64,000 nucleotides of DNA from Limnephilus marmoratus (GCA_917880885.1 OU862919.1:16076001-16140000), one strand, 5' to 3'. Counted from the first letter of the stretch, positions 10,631 to 21,530 are shown. Notes: generated by a model from the letters alone, not told the origin. Translations and numbers: made by a program.

Positions 10631-10829
10631 TATTAAATAACTTCATTTTGTACCTAGCCGTGTATGGGTTCGCACCACTGGGGACTGGTGATTGGAAATG
10701 ACGTCGTTTTTCGTATTTGTTTCCTCAGCTAACTTTGATTGAGAACCATAAATAAAATAATCATACATAACTATGTTCTTAGGTAAACATTGAAAAGAAG
10801 TAGAAAAATATCCTCACTATAGCCATATT

Positions 10830-10960
10830 AGAGACCTCCATTCACAAGCGAAACATTGGTAAAAACGGATACAGCTATATTAGTGAACAGATCTGAATTA
10901 GCAAGTACTTCTTTTCCGTTCTCTTCCCTTACCCATCTCTTTTCCCACTTCAATCAGCTT
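10830..10960 (+). repeat. Diverged copy of a ~290-bp dispersed repeat
   Basis: Shares the order GAAAC-TTG, AGTGAACAGATCTGAAT, CAAGTACTTCTTTTC, CTCTTCCC and CCATCTC with 30360-30640, 47465-47755 and 47880-48165. It is the most diverged of the four. Class unknown. Confidence 0.45.
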
Positions 10961-11411
10961 TTCAATAAACAAATGTGGGATGAGAGAGTATTTCAATAAC
11001 CAAATCTGGGCATCAAGACTCTTCAGTGTCACATTTTAAGATATTATTTTCTAGAAGCAACTTGTGCGCACTGCAAGTCTCTTTTAATCATTCAGGCTTT
11101 TAAATATATTTATCTATAAATCCCAGCTGAATTTCTACAGGAATTACGGAATGATTAGATTCCAAATTATCCTTTTAAACCACTCGAGCGACAGCGCGAT
11201 TTTTAACTTTTTCCTCCGATTGCTCGTGATTTTTTGGTGACCATTTTAAATATTTTCCGCCGACATTAAAAAAATAATTACTCCGAATTTTAATATGGAA
11301 AAAAAAATGTATGCATCTGAGGAAACTTTGACTAAAACTGGCAGCAAAGCAATTCGAAGAATTTTAAATAGTGCCATATTGTAGCAAAAGGCGCTCCAGT
11401 GGTTAACAAGC

Positions 11412-12180
11412 ATGCTGAGTATACGCAAAAGGAAATTGGGAAGAAATCGTCAAAAAATTTCCACAAAAATTACAACTCCATTTTTTCTCCATATTTTAAC
11501 TAACTGTCTACGATCATTTTATTGTGTACCGACAGAGAACAAAATTAGGTGCAAATTCTCCAAAATAGAGAGCAACGAGAATAAGTTTAATAGATTTTCA
11601 AAAGTGACTAAAATGTTTAAGCAACTAAATTGGCTAACAGTGAAACAGATGAATTTATATATAAAATCGGAGTGTGCAGTTCACACCCGGTAGAACTGAA
11701 ACCTTCAGTAAATTAAAGTAGGCAAGAGTGAGGAGGCTACGAAGCATCGCACAAAGAGGAGGCCGATTAGTCTATCTCATTCTCTCGCAGGCTAAATCCT
11801 GTAGATGTATGTTTGTCTCTTTTTAGTGTCACTATTTTTCGTTTTATCGAGTTTTAAATCACAACGGTGCTAAAGAATTTTTTACTAAAATAATTAACAA
11901 CCTGTTACCAAAAACGATTTAAAAAAGGACATTCACGGGCAAAACACAAAGACGTGCAATGAAATCAGACTACCAAAAGGACAAAGCCAGTACGCAAAAC
12001 AAATTACTCTACAAAGGGATGAAATAATATAATGCGCTGCCGAAACCATAAAGCCTGCACCAATTGCTAGATTCAAAATGGATTCTAGAGGCCACAATAA
12101 ACAAGAGAAATGTATTAGTGTGTGAGTTAAAATTAATTAGTCATTAGTAATATTAATTTAGATTTACAAATAACTAAAAA
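11412..12180 (+). pseudogene. LINE C-terminal fragment (WLTVKQM family) interrupted by a repeat insertion
   Basis: The frame around 11530-11650 encodes RFSKVTKMFKQLNWLTVKQM, which matches the LINE at 61035-61397 and the fragment at 57722. It is then interrupted by a ~230-bp repeat (about 11655-11880). After that, decayed LINE sequence resumes (AAAATAATTAACAACC, then CGTGCAATGAAATCAGACTA) and runs to the 3' UTR near 12180 with an AAAATAAAAATAAAA tail. Confidence 0.65.
11655..11880 (+). mobile_element. ~220-bp dispersed repeat inserted in LINE
   Basis: A second copy is at 49752-50015. Both start near GTGTGCA(G/A)TTC(A)CAC and GGTAGAA(C/G)TGAAACCTTCAG, share the ATCTCATTCTCTCGC and TTTGTCTCTTTTTAGT words, and end near GTGCTAAAGAA. 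No TIR, ORF or pol III boxes are seen, so the class is unknown. Confidence 0.5.
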
Positions 12181-12344
12181 CAAAATAAAAATAAAAGGTT
12201 TCCGAGGAACTTTAAATGTACCTACTACACATTTCTTAATTTTGATGTCGTAAAAACAAATATTATTTTAGAAAAAAGATTCGATTGTATCCGCATCACT
12301 TGACAAAGTCTATTCCGAGGGTAATTAATAACATATCTTTCTAT

Positions 12345-12700
12345 ACAAATATAAAAATCTCGCGTCAAGATGTTTGTTCAAGAAAAACTCCTTTCGGAAT
12401 AGTTTCCTACTTAACCGATTTTCATGAAATTTGGCTTAATGTGTGCAATTAGGTCCAACTAAAAAGATAGGATAATGTTTTCTCGATTATTGACCGCAAT
12501 ATTTATTATTGCGAAATAAATGTTTGTCATAGGACAATGCTTTGTAATTATTTGTAAGTTCCATAAGTGTCCAACAGAAGGCAGAATGCGTTAATTTATC
12601 GACACAACACTTGGTTACCTAAGTTGAGTAACCATTGAGTAAATGGCGTTTGGTTTCGTTTCACGTCACAGCTAGTTATATTTATAAAAAAATATGTGTA
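12345..12700 (+). mobile_element. Helitron-like 5' segment (fragment)
   Basis: CTATACAAATATAAAAATCTCGCG followed by a conserved-looking CCGATTTTCATGAAATTTGG block is the usual start of AT-rich insect Helitron-type repeats. The 3' end is not found; the sequence runs into AT repeats and the LINE at 12749. Confidence 0.35.
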
Positions 12701-12748
12701 TATTATTATATTAAATAAAAATACACATATATATGCATATACATTACA

Positions 12749-13950
12749 TCCATAAAAAATACAAGTACTCACGACGCGATAGCAAAAATAACCAACTATT
12801 TATATACGGCCCTAGATTCCGATAAAAAATGTTTCGGAATATTTATAGACTTGAAAAAAGCTTTCGACAGCATATCACATAAAAAATTAATAAATAAATT
12901 AAAATCTATAGGAATTAATGGGAAAGTCTTAGCATGGATAGCTAGTTATTTACATGAAAGACCACAACAAGTAAAATTACTAAATCAAGTCAGCGATTCA
13001 AAATATAGCGATTTTTCAATAACCCAAGGTACAGTTTTGGGACCATTGTTATTTATTATATATGTCAATGATATATTCAATATTTCTAAATATGGAGACA
13101 TTGTCTCCTACGCTGACGACACAGTCCTACTACTAAAAGCAAACACCTGGTCTGAATTAAACAAAATGGCAAATACAGATATCAATGCACTAAAATTATG
13201 GTTTGATAAAAACCTGTCGACTTTAAATTCTAAAAAACCTATTATTTACCACTTTTCATTAAAAAACAAGAAACACCTAAAGAAATAAACTTAATAATCC
13301 ACTCTGTGACAAATACAGAAAACCACAAATGTAATATATCATGTTCAAAAATAGAAAGCAAAACTGATATTAAGTACCTGGGCATAACAATAGACCAGCG
13401 TTTAAAATGGTCTCCACACATAAATATTCTGAACAACAGAATAATGAAACTAACATATATATTTAGATGTTTAAGAGATATTTTAAACCAAAAACTTAGA
13501 ACCACATACTTCGCTTTCTGTCAATCAATTATACAATACGGCATTATAGGATGGGGCGGTACATATAAAAATCAAACACAAACAATTTACATATCACAAA
13601 AACTAATAATAAAAACAATTTTAAAAAAACCCTACTCATATTCGTCAGAACTTTTATTCAAACAATTTAAGGTCAGAAAATTAAGTGCATTATACTTTTA
13701 TCATGCAACATTACAAATTTATAAAGATAATATTAAAAATCAAGTTGCACCCTTTAAAAATAACAGAAGTCTTAGACAAACATCAATACTTCCCACTCCA
13801 AATTGTAAAAAAAAAAATTGGACAATTGAGTCATAAATATCTCGGAGCAAAATTTTTTAATTCATTACCAGAAAAAATTAGAAACATGAATACCAATATA
13901 AAAAATTTTAAAACTCACCTCAAAAATTATACTGAAAACTTAAACTGAAT
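12749..13950 (+). pseudogene. LINE reverse-transcriptase ORF, 5'-truncated, two frameshifts
   Basis: RT homology starts at about 12749 (KNTSTHDAIAKITNYL), before the frame's first possible start. The first frame (to 13288) holds KKAFDSISHKKL, TQGTVLGPLLFIIYVNDI and the catalytic YADD (13109-13120). A shift near 13265-13290 moves to the frame 13306-13836 (KYLGITIDQRLKW, QYGIIGWGG). A second shift at a poly(A) run (13807-13817) leads to the last frame ending at 13948 (KFFNSLPEKIRN). It is close to the minus-strand RT at 23036-24913 and to the fragments at 950-3970 and 7380. No endonuclease is present. 5' truncation plus frameshifts mean it is dead. Confidence 0.88.
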
Positions 13951-14269
13951 GATATAAAAAAAGCAATACAATAACACCCCCCCATACACACAAGCCTTGC
14001 TTAACCCATTCATGACGAACTATTTTTTTCTCGAATTTCGTGCTGAAATTTCACAGGGGGGTTGGTTTTGGAGGTAGAAAATGGACATTTTTCTCAGAAT
14101 TAAAAAAAAAATGATTTCTTCACCCCCCAGGAAGCTAGAGAAGGGTGAGTTCCATATGGCACCTTCAGCAAATAACTAGTCGGAAATTTATTTTTTTCAA
14201 CTTTATTCTACATAAAGTAAAATTTTGAACAAACTTATTTATTGAGGTAACCCTCGAAGCATTTCACGC

Positions 14270-14860
14270 ATAGTCCAACCATACAACGTGGTCCATTCTA
14301 TCAGTTCCGCCCAAAAGGAGGTTCCTTGGTTCCCTGAAGGCCCCACGAGGGAAGAAAGCTTCATCTCTCCTCTCCACTCCTTAGTTCCCCGAAGGCTCCA
14401 CAACGGAGAGTTCTCCTCCCTTTGGTTCCTTAAAGGCCTTACAAGGGAAGAGTCCACTCCACCTTGGTCCCCCGAGGACCCAAGGAAGGAAGAGGACTTC
14501 ATCTTTACTCCTCCGTGGTTTCCTAAAGGCCCCACCAGGGAAGAGCTCACAGAGGTAGCCTCATTTCTCCTCTTCACTCCTACGTGGTTTCCTGAAGGCC
14601 CCACATGGGAAGAGGATATAATCTCTCCACTTCACTTCTCCTTGGTTTCCCGAAGGCCCCACGCCGGCAGAGTGCACTTCCCCTTGGTTCCCTGAAGGAC
14701 CCATAAGAGGAGAGGTCGTGGAGTTGACCTCAGCTCTCCTCTCTACGGCTTCTCCTCCTAGTTTCTCCTGCAGGCCCCGTGAAGAAAGTCCAGAGAGGTG
14801 GCCTCAGCACTCCTTATTTTCCCAAAGGCCCCTAGTTTTTGAATGGTCCAATTTTTTGTC
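14270..14860 (-). repeat. Degenerate 40-70-bp tandem repeat array inside piggyBac-like element
   Basis: At least eight units, each carrying GGTT(C/T)CC(C)TGAAGGCCCCAC-GGGAAGAG and a CTCC-rich spacer; unit starts near 14321, 14377, 14417, 14458, 14511, 14579, 14640 and 14682, with weaker ones near 14760 and 14815. Both strands stay partly open (14288-14695 plus; 14239-14604 minus, with repeated LVGPSGNQGG), which is probably a result of composition and period. No known protein domain. Confidence 0.7.
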
Positions 14861-15189
14861 CACGAGTGACCAGGGAAATAGAAGGTCCACACCAGCAGAG
14901 CCCCAAGTGCTGGAGTAAGGTCAAAATACTCCGAAATGGGACCCTGTTTCTCGGAGGCACCGTTCGTGACACCGTGACATGACATTCAGCCTGAACACGG
15001 TAGCACACACCTTGGCTTGGGATCTATTGCAGGTTTGTGTTTCCACTCCCTGAGCGATGGGTTCGTCACACTCCCTGTTCTCCATAAATGGAGGAGGTCA
15101 CCGCAAGCTGAGTCCAAGGGCACATCTCCTAAATGCTCTAGATCAGGGTTCTCTGGATCTGAATCAGAATCGGACGTACCTTTTCCCGT

Positions 15190-15669
15190 TTAGTGTCGAC
15201 GACGCCTAACAATTTGGCAATTAGAAAATAATTGTGCTCGAGAGATATTCGCAATTATTCCGCCGTCATCTTCATCAGATGAATCTGCTCCGGACAAGTC
15301 ACTCTCAATTGGCGGCTCCACAAACACATCCACTACTTCATCATCATCTAAATTCGTATACAATTGTTCTTCAAGCAGTAACATCACGTCTTCAACGGTC
15401 AAACCCCTAAAACACACGAAAAAATAATGAAATCTTTGAAAAATTACATTTTATGTATAGTGAGATCTGCCGAAAGATCCATATGGAACCAAAAATCAAA
15501 ACCTTAAATTCACAGTACTCGTTTGAATATAATAATGATTATTTTTCTAACAAAATGTTTGTAAATAGGCAGATAATTTCATTCTCTACAAATCATTTTC
15601 AGGTTTGGAGAAAAAAATCAAATCTACTATATAAATTTAATGGATTACTTACTTCACATGTTTTGACAT
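15190..15669 (-). pseudogene. piggyBac-type transposase N-terminus (two exons, truncated)
   Basis: Exon 1 is 15653-15669 (ATGTCAAAACATGTGAA), followed by the donor GTAAGTA. A 246-nt intron (15407-15652) ends in TTTTAG. Exon 2 begins at 15406 and continues the frame: the joined start reads MSKHVKGLTVEDV. The acidic stretch (about residues 20-50: NLDDDEVVDVFVEPP, SDLSGADSSDEDDGG) is typical of the N-terminal region of piggyBac-like and PGBD proteins, followed by a basic RRRR. A stop lies at 15190; further acidic, PGBD-like sequence appears in another frame to about 15090. The catalytic domain is missing, so the product could at most be a small acidic protein. Confidence 0.65.
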
Positions 15670-15994
15670 TTTGAAAAAATTGCACTTTTTTTCTAACTCA
15701 ATAAAGACAAGTCTGTCCACGTCTGCACACACAAACGAACTGAACGCAACCAAGGCAAAAGTGTTCATACATGCCTGTAGACTATATCAAACTGTATTTG
15801 GCACCACTATTTTAACATATCGGCATGATGTGACTAAATGAATGCCAATACTTTTTCGAGTTCCATATGGAACCTTCGTCATGAATGGGTTAATTATGGG
15901 GGTACATCAAATATTCTACTATGTAATTAATTACTGTATAAAAATTATTTGCAATTTATGTCCCTTCTATTACTAATAAAAAAATAAAAATAAA

Positions 15995-16205
15995 TTTAAA
16001 AAAATCCTACAGTTTACGACTTAAATGGCGAAAACTCTAGAATGGTGATCAGCGGCGACATTTTTTTAACATTATCTCCACTCAGGGCCCATGACATCTT
16101 TGGAAATGCTGTATGAAGGGTATGATGAAGGAAAGGAAGGAGAGGAAGTTCTGGGAAGGAGAAAGGTCTGAGGGGTGGGAAGGAATCTGAGGTGTTCAGG
16201 AGTGA
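15995..16205 (-). pseudogene. LINE ORF C-terminal fragment (dispersed family)
   Basis: Carries the family words TCAGGGCCCATGACATCTTTGG, GCTGTATGAAGGG and GAAGTTCTGGGAAGGA. Its closest relative is 31965-32170, which shares the preceding ACAGTTTACG-CTTAAATGGCGAAAACTCTA block. No open frame of note. Confidence 0.5.
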
Positions 16206-16207
16206 CG

Positions 16208-16345
16208 TGTTGCACTCCTCCTTTAGCCAAAGTTCGGACAGCATTACGGTGTCCATCATCTGGGCAGATGTGTATTATTTGTTATATCACCACTTATGAT
16301 GGACACTGTAACGCTATTCGAAACGTTGGCGAAAAAATTATACAC
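16208..16345. repeat. Inverted pair of decayed hammerhead-like repeats
   Basis: A minus-strand copy (16212-16268, stem GGACA/TGTCC intact, core CAGATGA) faces a plus-strand copy (16290-16340, ATGATGGACACTG and CGAAACGTTGG). Both also carry the downstream block GTTGGCTAAAG-type found at 9857, 17000 and 55100. The arrangement is what is left of a head-to-head insertion of Penelope-like terminal sequence, or a foldback. Confidence 0.45.
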
Positions 16346-16953
16346 TTTATTATATTGTAAAATTATATAAGTTCATTAAAAATTGTATCAATTGTGAATG
16401 TACGAGTATATAATGTAGTGTTATTTAGAATATTTCGAATGGCTGTTCTTTTTTTTTTCAGTCAACCATATTACAAATATTTTGAACAGGCAATTCAAAT
16501 TATTTGGGTTTAAGTTTTTGTTTGTATTACGAAGATATTAAATATGTGTGGTGCCAGGAAAGATTCATGTTTTTGCGAAAGTTGATTTTCCATCTATTTT
16601 CACAAAATTAGCAGCTTTTCATACCTTGCTCAGCAGATTAATTAATTTTCTTTTATTTTTAGTAATTTTAACACAGAATTAAATATTGTAAAACAAATTG
16701 CAATCAATAACGGTTATATCTACTTCAAAATTAAAAGACAACGTTTTAAACAACAAAATAGGAAAATTTAAAAAAAAATTAGATCTCTCGGTTATCCGCA
16801 CGTTGAACTACGAAAATAATCGGTGAAAAATATCATTTTTAAATAATAACACTTTTAATAATTAAAAACTTGCCAGATCCAACCAGCTTGTACACAAATA
16901 ACAAATTTTTAAAAATATATATTAATTAACAAGGACAGGGGTGATTTTTTTTT

Positions 16954-17074
16954 GTTATTAGTTTTTGGGGTATTATGCCGTGTTGCGCTACCTCCTTCTT
17001 TAGCCAACGTTTCGTACAGCATTTCGTAAGAAGGAGGTAGCGCAACACGGCATAATACCCCAAAAACTAATAAC
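16954..17074. repeat. Perfect 47-bp foldback
   Basis: 16954-17000 and 17028-17074 are exact reverse complements; the 27-nt loop contains AACGTTTCGTACAGCAT, i.e. part of the hammerhead-like repeat. The arm (AAGAAGGAGGTAGCGCAACA and on to CCCCAAAAACTAATAAC) recurs singly at 55098-55150 and, diverged, at 9870-9910. The perfect match of the arms implies recent duplication or gene conversion. Confidence 0.85.
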
Positions 17075-17215
17075 AAAAACACTTTTGGCCGTGAAAATCT
17101 AAAATCGTATAAGGGGTGATTTTTTTTAATAAATCTGGGGTTTATAAATAATTTTGTAATCATTATAACTTTTTTATAAAGGAAGACTTCTAGAAATTTT
17201 AGTACAAGAGTTAAT

Positions 17216-18800
17216 TTTTTTTTTTTTTTCTTTATTTTATTTGGAAAACCAACAGTTACATTATTTACTTAGGTGTATTTACATATGTATATGTTATTGA
17301 ACCAATAATATGTTTTCACTGGTGTGTATTAACTGGAGAGATTAAAAGTTAAGTTAAGTTAAGGAACATTTCAAAGGGTGTTTCTAATAATTCTGAATTT
17401 GCCAACCAAATTTTAGAAAAAAATCATTATATTGATATATATAAAGGTTTAAAAATTTTACACACAAACACAAAGGGTTTACAATCAGATAATTTAGAAA
17501 TTAGAAAATTGTTATTGTCAATTAAATATTATTAATAACTAAATATTTTTTTCAAATAGCCATCTCTTGAATTTATTTTCACAATAATACTTGCATTGAT
17601 TTTGTTTTTTAGACTTCGTATTATTATTGTTAATTCTTAATATTTTTATTGTATAAATGTAATTTTTACACATTCTTAAATAATTTTTATATTTCATTTT
17701 ATATAATTGATTTTTATGATATTTTTAAGTAATTAATCACACCTCCCTTTATTATTTTGTCTGTAGTTCTTATTATTTGTCTGTACTTGTCTATGTTTTG
17801 TTATTTTTAAAATTAATCTTATCCTGTTGAAGAAAATTTGTTTTCGAAACATGTTGAAAATATTAATTATAAAGTAGTGTTTTTACAAAGTTAGTTGTTT
17901 TCATTTTGTTAGTTATTTTTTTTATTTTTATTTGTTTTTTTTTTCACGGGACTAAAATAACGATATAATACGAAAAATCCGTCATCCCACGCAAGCCTTT
18001 TTTTCATTCAGCGGACCAAGAATCGATCCTACGAAATCCAAAAAAATATTTTTGTAAAATCAATATCCAAACTTCTAACCGCTCCAAAATGAAGAAGCAG
18101 AGAAAACTTAAAAGAAAGCGACATCTAGCGACTTCGACGAAGAAAACACAAATACTAATAAGATGACCAAAAAATATAGAAAACTGGACTGGAATTCGAC
18201 GACAATAATATAGAAAAAATCATCCTTCACAATGATAAAAAAGTGCTTCGTTGTCTACATTAGTTTTCTGAAGGTTTTACTCCTCCCGCGTGTGAATTGC
18301 ACATTTAAATTTTTTTAATTATATTTATTTGAACTAAAATTAAAATTACGAAAAGTAGATTTCCTAGATAATTTATTGATTTTACCACCGACACCGATAT
18401 TGGCTGATTGGGTTCGGTTCCGAAACAGGGTCAACGCAGAATTTTTATAATACTCGATCTCCGCTATCTCCCGTCTCGGTCTTGACTGTATTGCTCTATG
18501 ATCTCGTAGGACCGGTGGCTCTACCCCACACTTCTCCCTTCTTACCTTCTTGTCCTTGTGACCCATGTCTGCAACTTGACAGATTCTGATGTAGATGACT
18601 GTGATATCGTAATTTTTCATGTTTTCTAACATTGGAAATGGCAATTTTTTATTTTGAAGTTTCTTATCCTGAGGCAAATAATTTTATATACATACTTTTA
18701 ACTTCACATACTGCAAATATAATATCACGTGATTTTTCGCGGGTCTCCGGTAGTTGTTCAATAAATACAAAAACAATGTTTTTTTCATATTAGCACCTCA
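17216..18800. other. AT-rich DNA, one hammerhead-like word, no gene
   Basis: A poly(T) run at 17215-17231 may be the tail of a minus-strand LINE remnant. 17828-17856 (TTGAAGA, AAAA-TTTG-TTTT hairpin, CGAAACATG) plus the downstream TTTTACAAAGTTAGTTGTTTT is a diverged copy of the foldback arm at 55355-55440. The minus frame 18315-18677 (120 codons) has no recognisable domain. Confidence 0.35.
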
Positions 18801-18809
18801 CAAGGGTTT

Positions 18810-18960
18810 ACACAGGAAGCCCTGAGGAAAATATTTTCTCTCAGGGCGTTTGTCATCTTTGGGGATGCTATGCAGGAGGTCTTTTAAAGGGAAGGAAGGA
18901 GAGGAAGTTCTGGGAAGGAAAAAGGTATGACGGGGTGGAAAGGAATCTGGGGGTTAGCGA
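18810..18960 (-). pseudogene. LINE ORF C-terminal fragment (dispersed family)
   Basis: ACACAGGAAGCCCTGAGGAA, then CTCAGGGCG and GTCATCTTTGGGGATGCT, then GAAGTTCTGGGAAGG: same order as 60000-60110. Short, frame broken. Confidence 0.55.
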
Positions 18961-18979
18961 GTTTTCAGTGAGCTGGAGT

Positions 18980-19145
18980 GCTAAGATTGAAAAATATTAC
19001 GTTATTGATGTTGGAGCTGAAAACGATTTTTTTTCAAAATTTCAACTTTTGAAATTGAAATGATGAAAAATGTTGATATTTAAAAAAAATTAAATTCATT
19101 TTCAGCTACAACAATATCCATTACGTCATGTTTTTCAATCTTAGC
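18980..19145. repeat. Foldback element (~166 bp)
   Basis: Left arm GCTAAGATTGAAAAA...ATT-GTTGGAGCTGAAAA (18980-19026) pairs with the right arm 19098-19145 with a few mismatches. The centre contains a second small palindrome (AATTTCAACTTTTGAAATT). No ORF. MITE-like; no clear TSD. Confidence 0.55.
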
Positions 19146-19702
19146 TGACATAAAACTCACAGACCGCCACTGGTGTCCGTCCAGAAGTGACGTATAAATA
19201 GCCCTTAGCTCTTAGCAAGCTCTTAAAAATGTATATGTTATTCTTGAAGATAATATCTACACATTCACCACGCCGCGCCGCGGCAATTATATGAAATTTC
19301 CTCGATAGAAAAAATCCGCAAAGTATGCTCCGAAAATTATTATAAACACGTTTTTTCAGTTATTTACAAGTGATGTGTGTGAAAAGTGTATGTAGAGTTT
19401 CTTTAGATGCTATTTTAGACATTCCCAGCGAGATTGTGGCTCTTTTTTAAACGAGTCTTGTTTATTAAACATTTTCACAATTATCGCTTAAATATAATCG
19501 TTTTAGTATTAGGGCACTCCCTCTAACATTCGTATTTACATATATCTCCTTCTTCTTTTTGAGCGGGTACTATCGGGCATTAAACTTATGAGTTATCATC
19601 ACTTGAATAAATAACAGCCCTGAACTCTCAGACAGAACGACAATATTTTCACAAACACTGATTACACCCAATCGAAATTCCGTCTGCACTTGTACCTTGT
19701 AC

Positions 19703-19819
19703 CTGCGTCAGCTCCCTCGGGGTAGGCACTGGAAGATAGACAGCACTGCGATTTACTGCGTTTATGTATATACCCAACGCGAATATTAATAGAAAAAGCA
19801 AATACAAATACGTTCTCAT
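19703..19819 (-). CDS. Candidate first coding exon with signal peptide (host gene, unidentified)
   Basis: Minus strand, ATG at 19819-19817. 39 codons: MRT, then the hydrophobic run YLYLLFLLIFALGIYI, then NAVNRSAVYLPVPTPRELTQ, ending at a CAG|GTACAAG splice-donor-like site (19702). A second donor-like AAG|GTACAAG lies 7 nt on. The layout (short polar start, ~16 hydrophobic residues, small residues near N-A-V) fits a secretory signal peptide. Upstream (to the right) are an initiator-like TCAGTG near 19950, and CCAATCA with a TTGTTC-TCTT-GAACAA inverted repeat near 20255-20295. No downstream exon is recognised and the family is unknown. A chance ORF cannot be ruled out. Confidence 0.35.
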
Positions 19820-20450
19820 GGCAACGTACAACACAAGAATAGCATCTACAGCTTCTGACTAATAAGAATATAACCTCAAATTTGTACCTTGCATTTCCCG
19901 TGTTGAGCGAACAAACACCAAATTGAGCGAACAAACACTAAACACTGACGTATGGTATCAACGGCTTACGAAAGACGCTTACACTGACACCGCAAAATAA
20001 CAGAATGATCCAACAAATCTAATAGATATTAATTATACATTTAACGAACTTTAAATAATATGTCAAATCAATGATCAAACTGTCAACACGTAACACGTTG
20101 CAACCTGCAAACCGTGCGATGTTTTTGTTAATGGAATTTAGTGAAGATTTCATAAGAAAATGGTCTTTAACTACCTTCTCCTAGAGACTTAAATCGTACA
20201 AAATAAAACAATAGCGAGCGTACAATTGTCAGCATTTTGAAAGGCGATCGGTTTGTTTGTTCTCTTGAACAAAAACATCGCGCTGTGATTGGTTATTGAA
20301 TTTGGATCGCACCCATTCGTCGTAAAAGACGGTAAAAGATATATGGAAAAATAGATCTTACGTTTAAACTAAATATATGGAATTTGTAAAAAAATTCTGT
20401 AACTGACTATAAATTCGTAAGCCGTAAACCAACCTGATGCGTGCGCATGA
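19820..20450. other. Possible upstream region of the candidate exon
   Basis: Less AT-rich than its surroundings at 20200-20320. Contains GAGCGAACAAACAC twice (19902 and 19924) and, on the minus strand, CCAATCACAGCGCG near 20283-20296. No TATA box at a convincing distance. Confidence 0.25.
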
Positions 20451-20770
20451 CTGGTTTATTTATGCGTGCGCATTCTGTTTCTTTGGAAAGTGTTGCTAGA
20501 GCGTAATAATTATTTCGTACTATGGGTAATTTTGAAACGATTCAGGGAATATTATAACAAAATTTTAATACAATATTTATTTTCTCACGGTGCCCCTTCG
20601 GAGTTGGCGCCAGGTTTTTTGCACGTTTTTGAACGTATGGCAGATCCGGCGCTGGGGGGGCGCGCACCAAATACCCCGTACTCCTGGGGTAGCGACATGC
20701 CCCGCTGGACTTGCTCGTTACGGCGATTAACGGAAATCCCGTGATGTTGCAGTGAGAATGTGGAGGATTT
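20451..20770. other. GC-rich segment of unknown nature
   Basis: 20590-20740 is clearly more GC-rich than the flanks and contains GGCGCCAGG, GATCCGGCGCTGGGGGGGCG and CCCCGTACTCCTGGGGTAGC, the last forming a hairpin CCCCGTACTCCTGGGG. Overlapping frames on both strands have no known domain. It might be a repeat or an RNA gene; I cannot tell. Confidence 0.3.
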
Positions 20771-20894
20771 TCCACAACCCTACCCTAGTAGGTTTTTCAT
20801 TCTCAAATGAAAATAATGGTACTCAATACTCTGCTGATAAAGATTTCCATGAGATTATAGTGGACTTTTTTTATTCAATATTTATGTTGATCAA

Positions 20895-21530
20895 TATTTA
20901 TATAGCTGACCCGACAAAGGTTGTTCTGCCATATAAATTATTTCTGGAGAATATTTTGGTTGTTAAATAAAAAATAACGAATGTATTGTAAGTGTGTGGG
21001 GATGGGATCTATGACAGAAAAAGGAATGGAGCGATCTAGACGATGACCGCCAATTAAAACAAAAAAAAACACCAACTAAAGTAGGAAAATTAAATAAAGA
21101 AAATCAATATGAATTTCGAAGAGCAATTGAGTGTACGATATTTCTTGTCAGTCCGTCTTTAGCCAATACGGATAAGCTCGATGGTTTGCCCACGCGAGAT
21201 GTCGAATGAAATATCAAAATGACGCGACGCTTCTCGTGAATGTCTTGCGCATGTGTGGATGAAAGCTCGATGAGGCGGACATAGCGCCATCTGTCGTTCA
21301 ATAACATAAATAATTTCGTTCTGTACTAAAATCACGATTAAAAAATGGGAGGGTGGGTGTGGGAGTGGTTATAGTTATTTTTTGATGCCAAATAAAAAAA
21401 AATACAAAAAAGAATTGTCAAAAAAATAGCACTTTTTTCTGGATATACAAACAATATACATAAAAAATTTCATAAAAATCGGTCAAGCCGTTCCGGAGGA
21501 GTATGAGATTTTTATATATGTATAAGATTT
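20895..21530 (+). mobile_element. Dispersed insect repeat (uncharacterised class), probably interrupted
   Basis: Starts with GCTGACCCGACAAAGGTTGTT-CTGCCATATAAA and ends with a TTTCATAAAAATCGGTCAAGCCG-TTCCGGAGGAGTA block. Both are motifs I know as recurrent edges of insect interspersed repeats. The middle (21110-21310) has different composition and may be a separate insertion. No ORF. Confidence 0.4.

Larger units (their letters stand above)
14001..15893 (-). mobile_element. piggyBac-like transposon, non-autonomous (internally deleted), with TTAA sites
   Basis: TTAA at 14001-14004 and 15890-15893 flank perfect 15-bp inverted repeats CCCATTCATGACGAA (14005-14019; complement 15875-15889). TTAA duplication plus a TIR starting with CC(C) is the piggyBac hallmark. 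Inside, the minus strand carries a spliced N-terminus of a piggyBac-type transposase (15653-15669 and 15190-15406), but the DDD catalytic core is absent. Its place is taken by a ~60-bp repeat array (14270-14860). The word GAGTTCCATATGG recurs near both ends (14148, 15859). Length 1.9 kb against about 2.5 kb for autonomous elements. Mobile only if a transposase is supplied in trans. Confidence 0.88.

Noticed and set aside
10293..10646. Proline-rich minus-strand frame of 117 codons
   Set aside because: Generated by the G-rich interior of the small Helitron.
14239..14695. Overlapping 120-135-codon frames on both strands
   Set aside because: Caused by the degenerate repeat array in the piggyBac-like element; no domain and no start context.
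18315..18677. 120-codon minus ORF as a downstream exon of the candidate at 19703-19819
   Set aside because: No acceptor site in a fitting phase and no domain; link would be guesswork.
20466..20744. 92-codon ORF as a gene
   Set aside because: Overlaps an unclassified GC-rich segment with equally long antisense frame; no domain.
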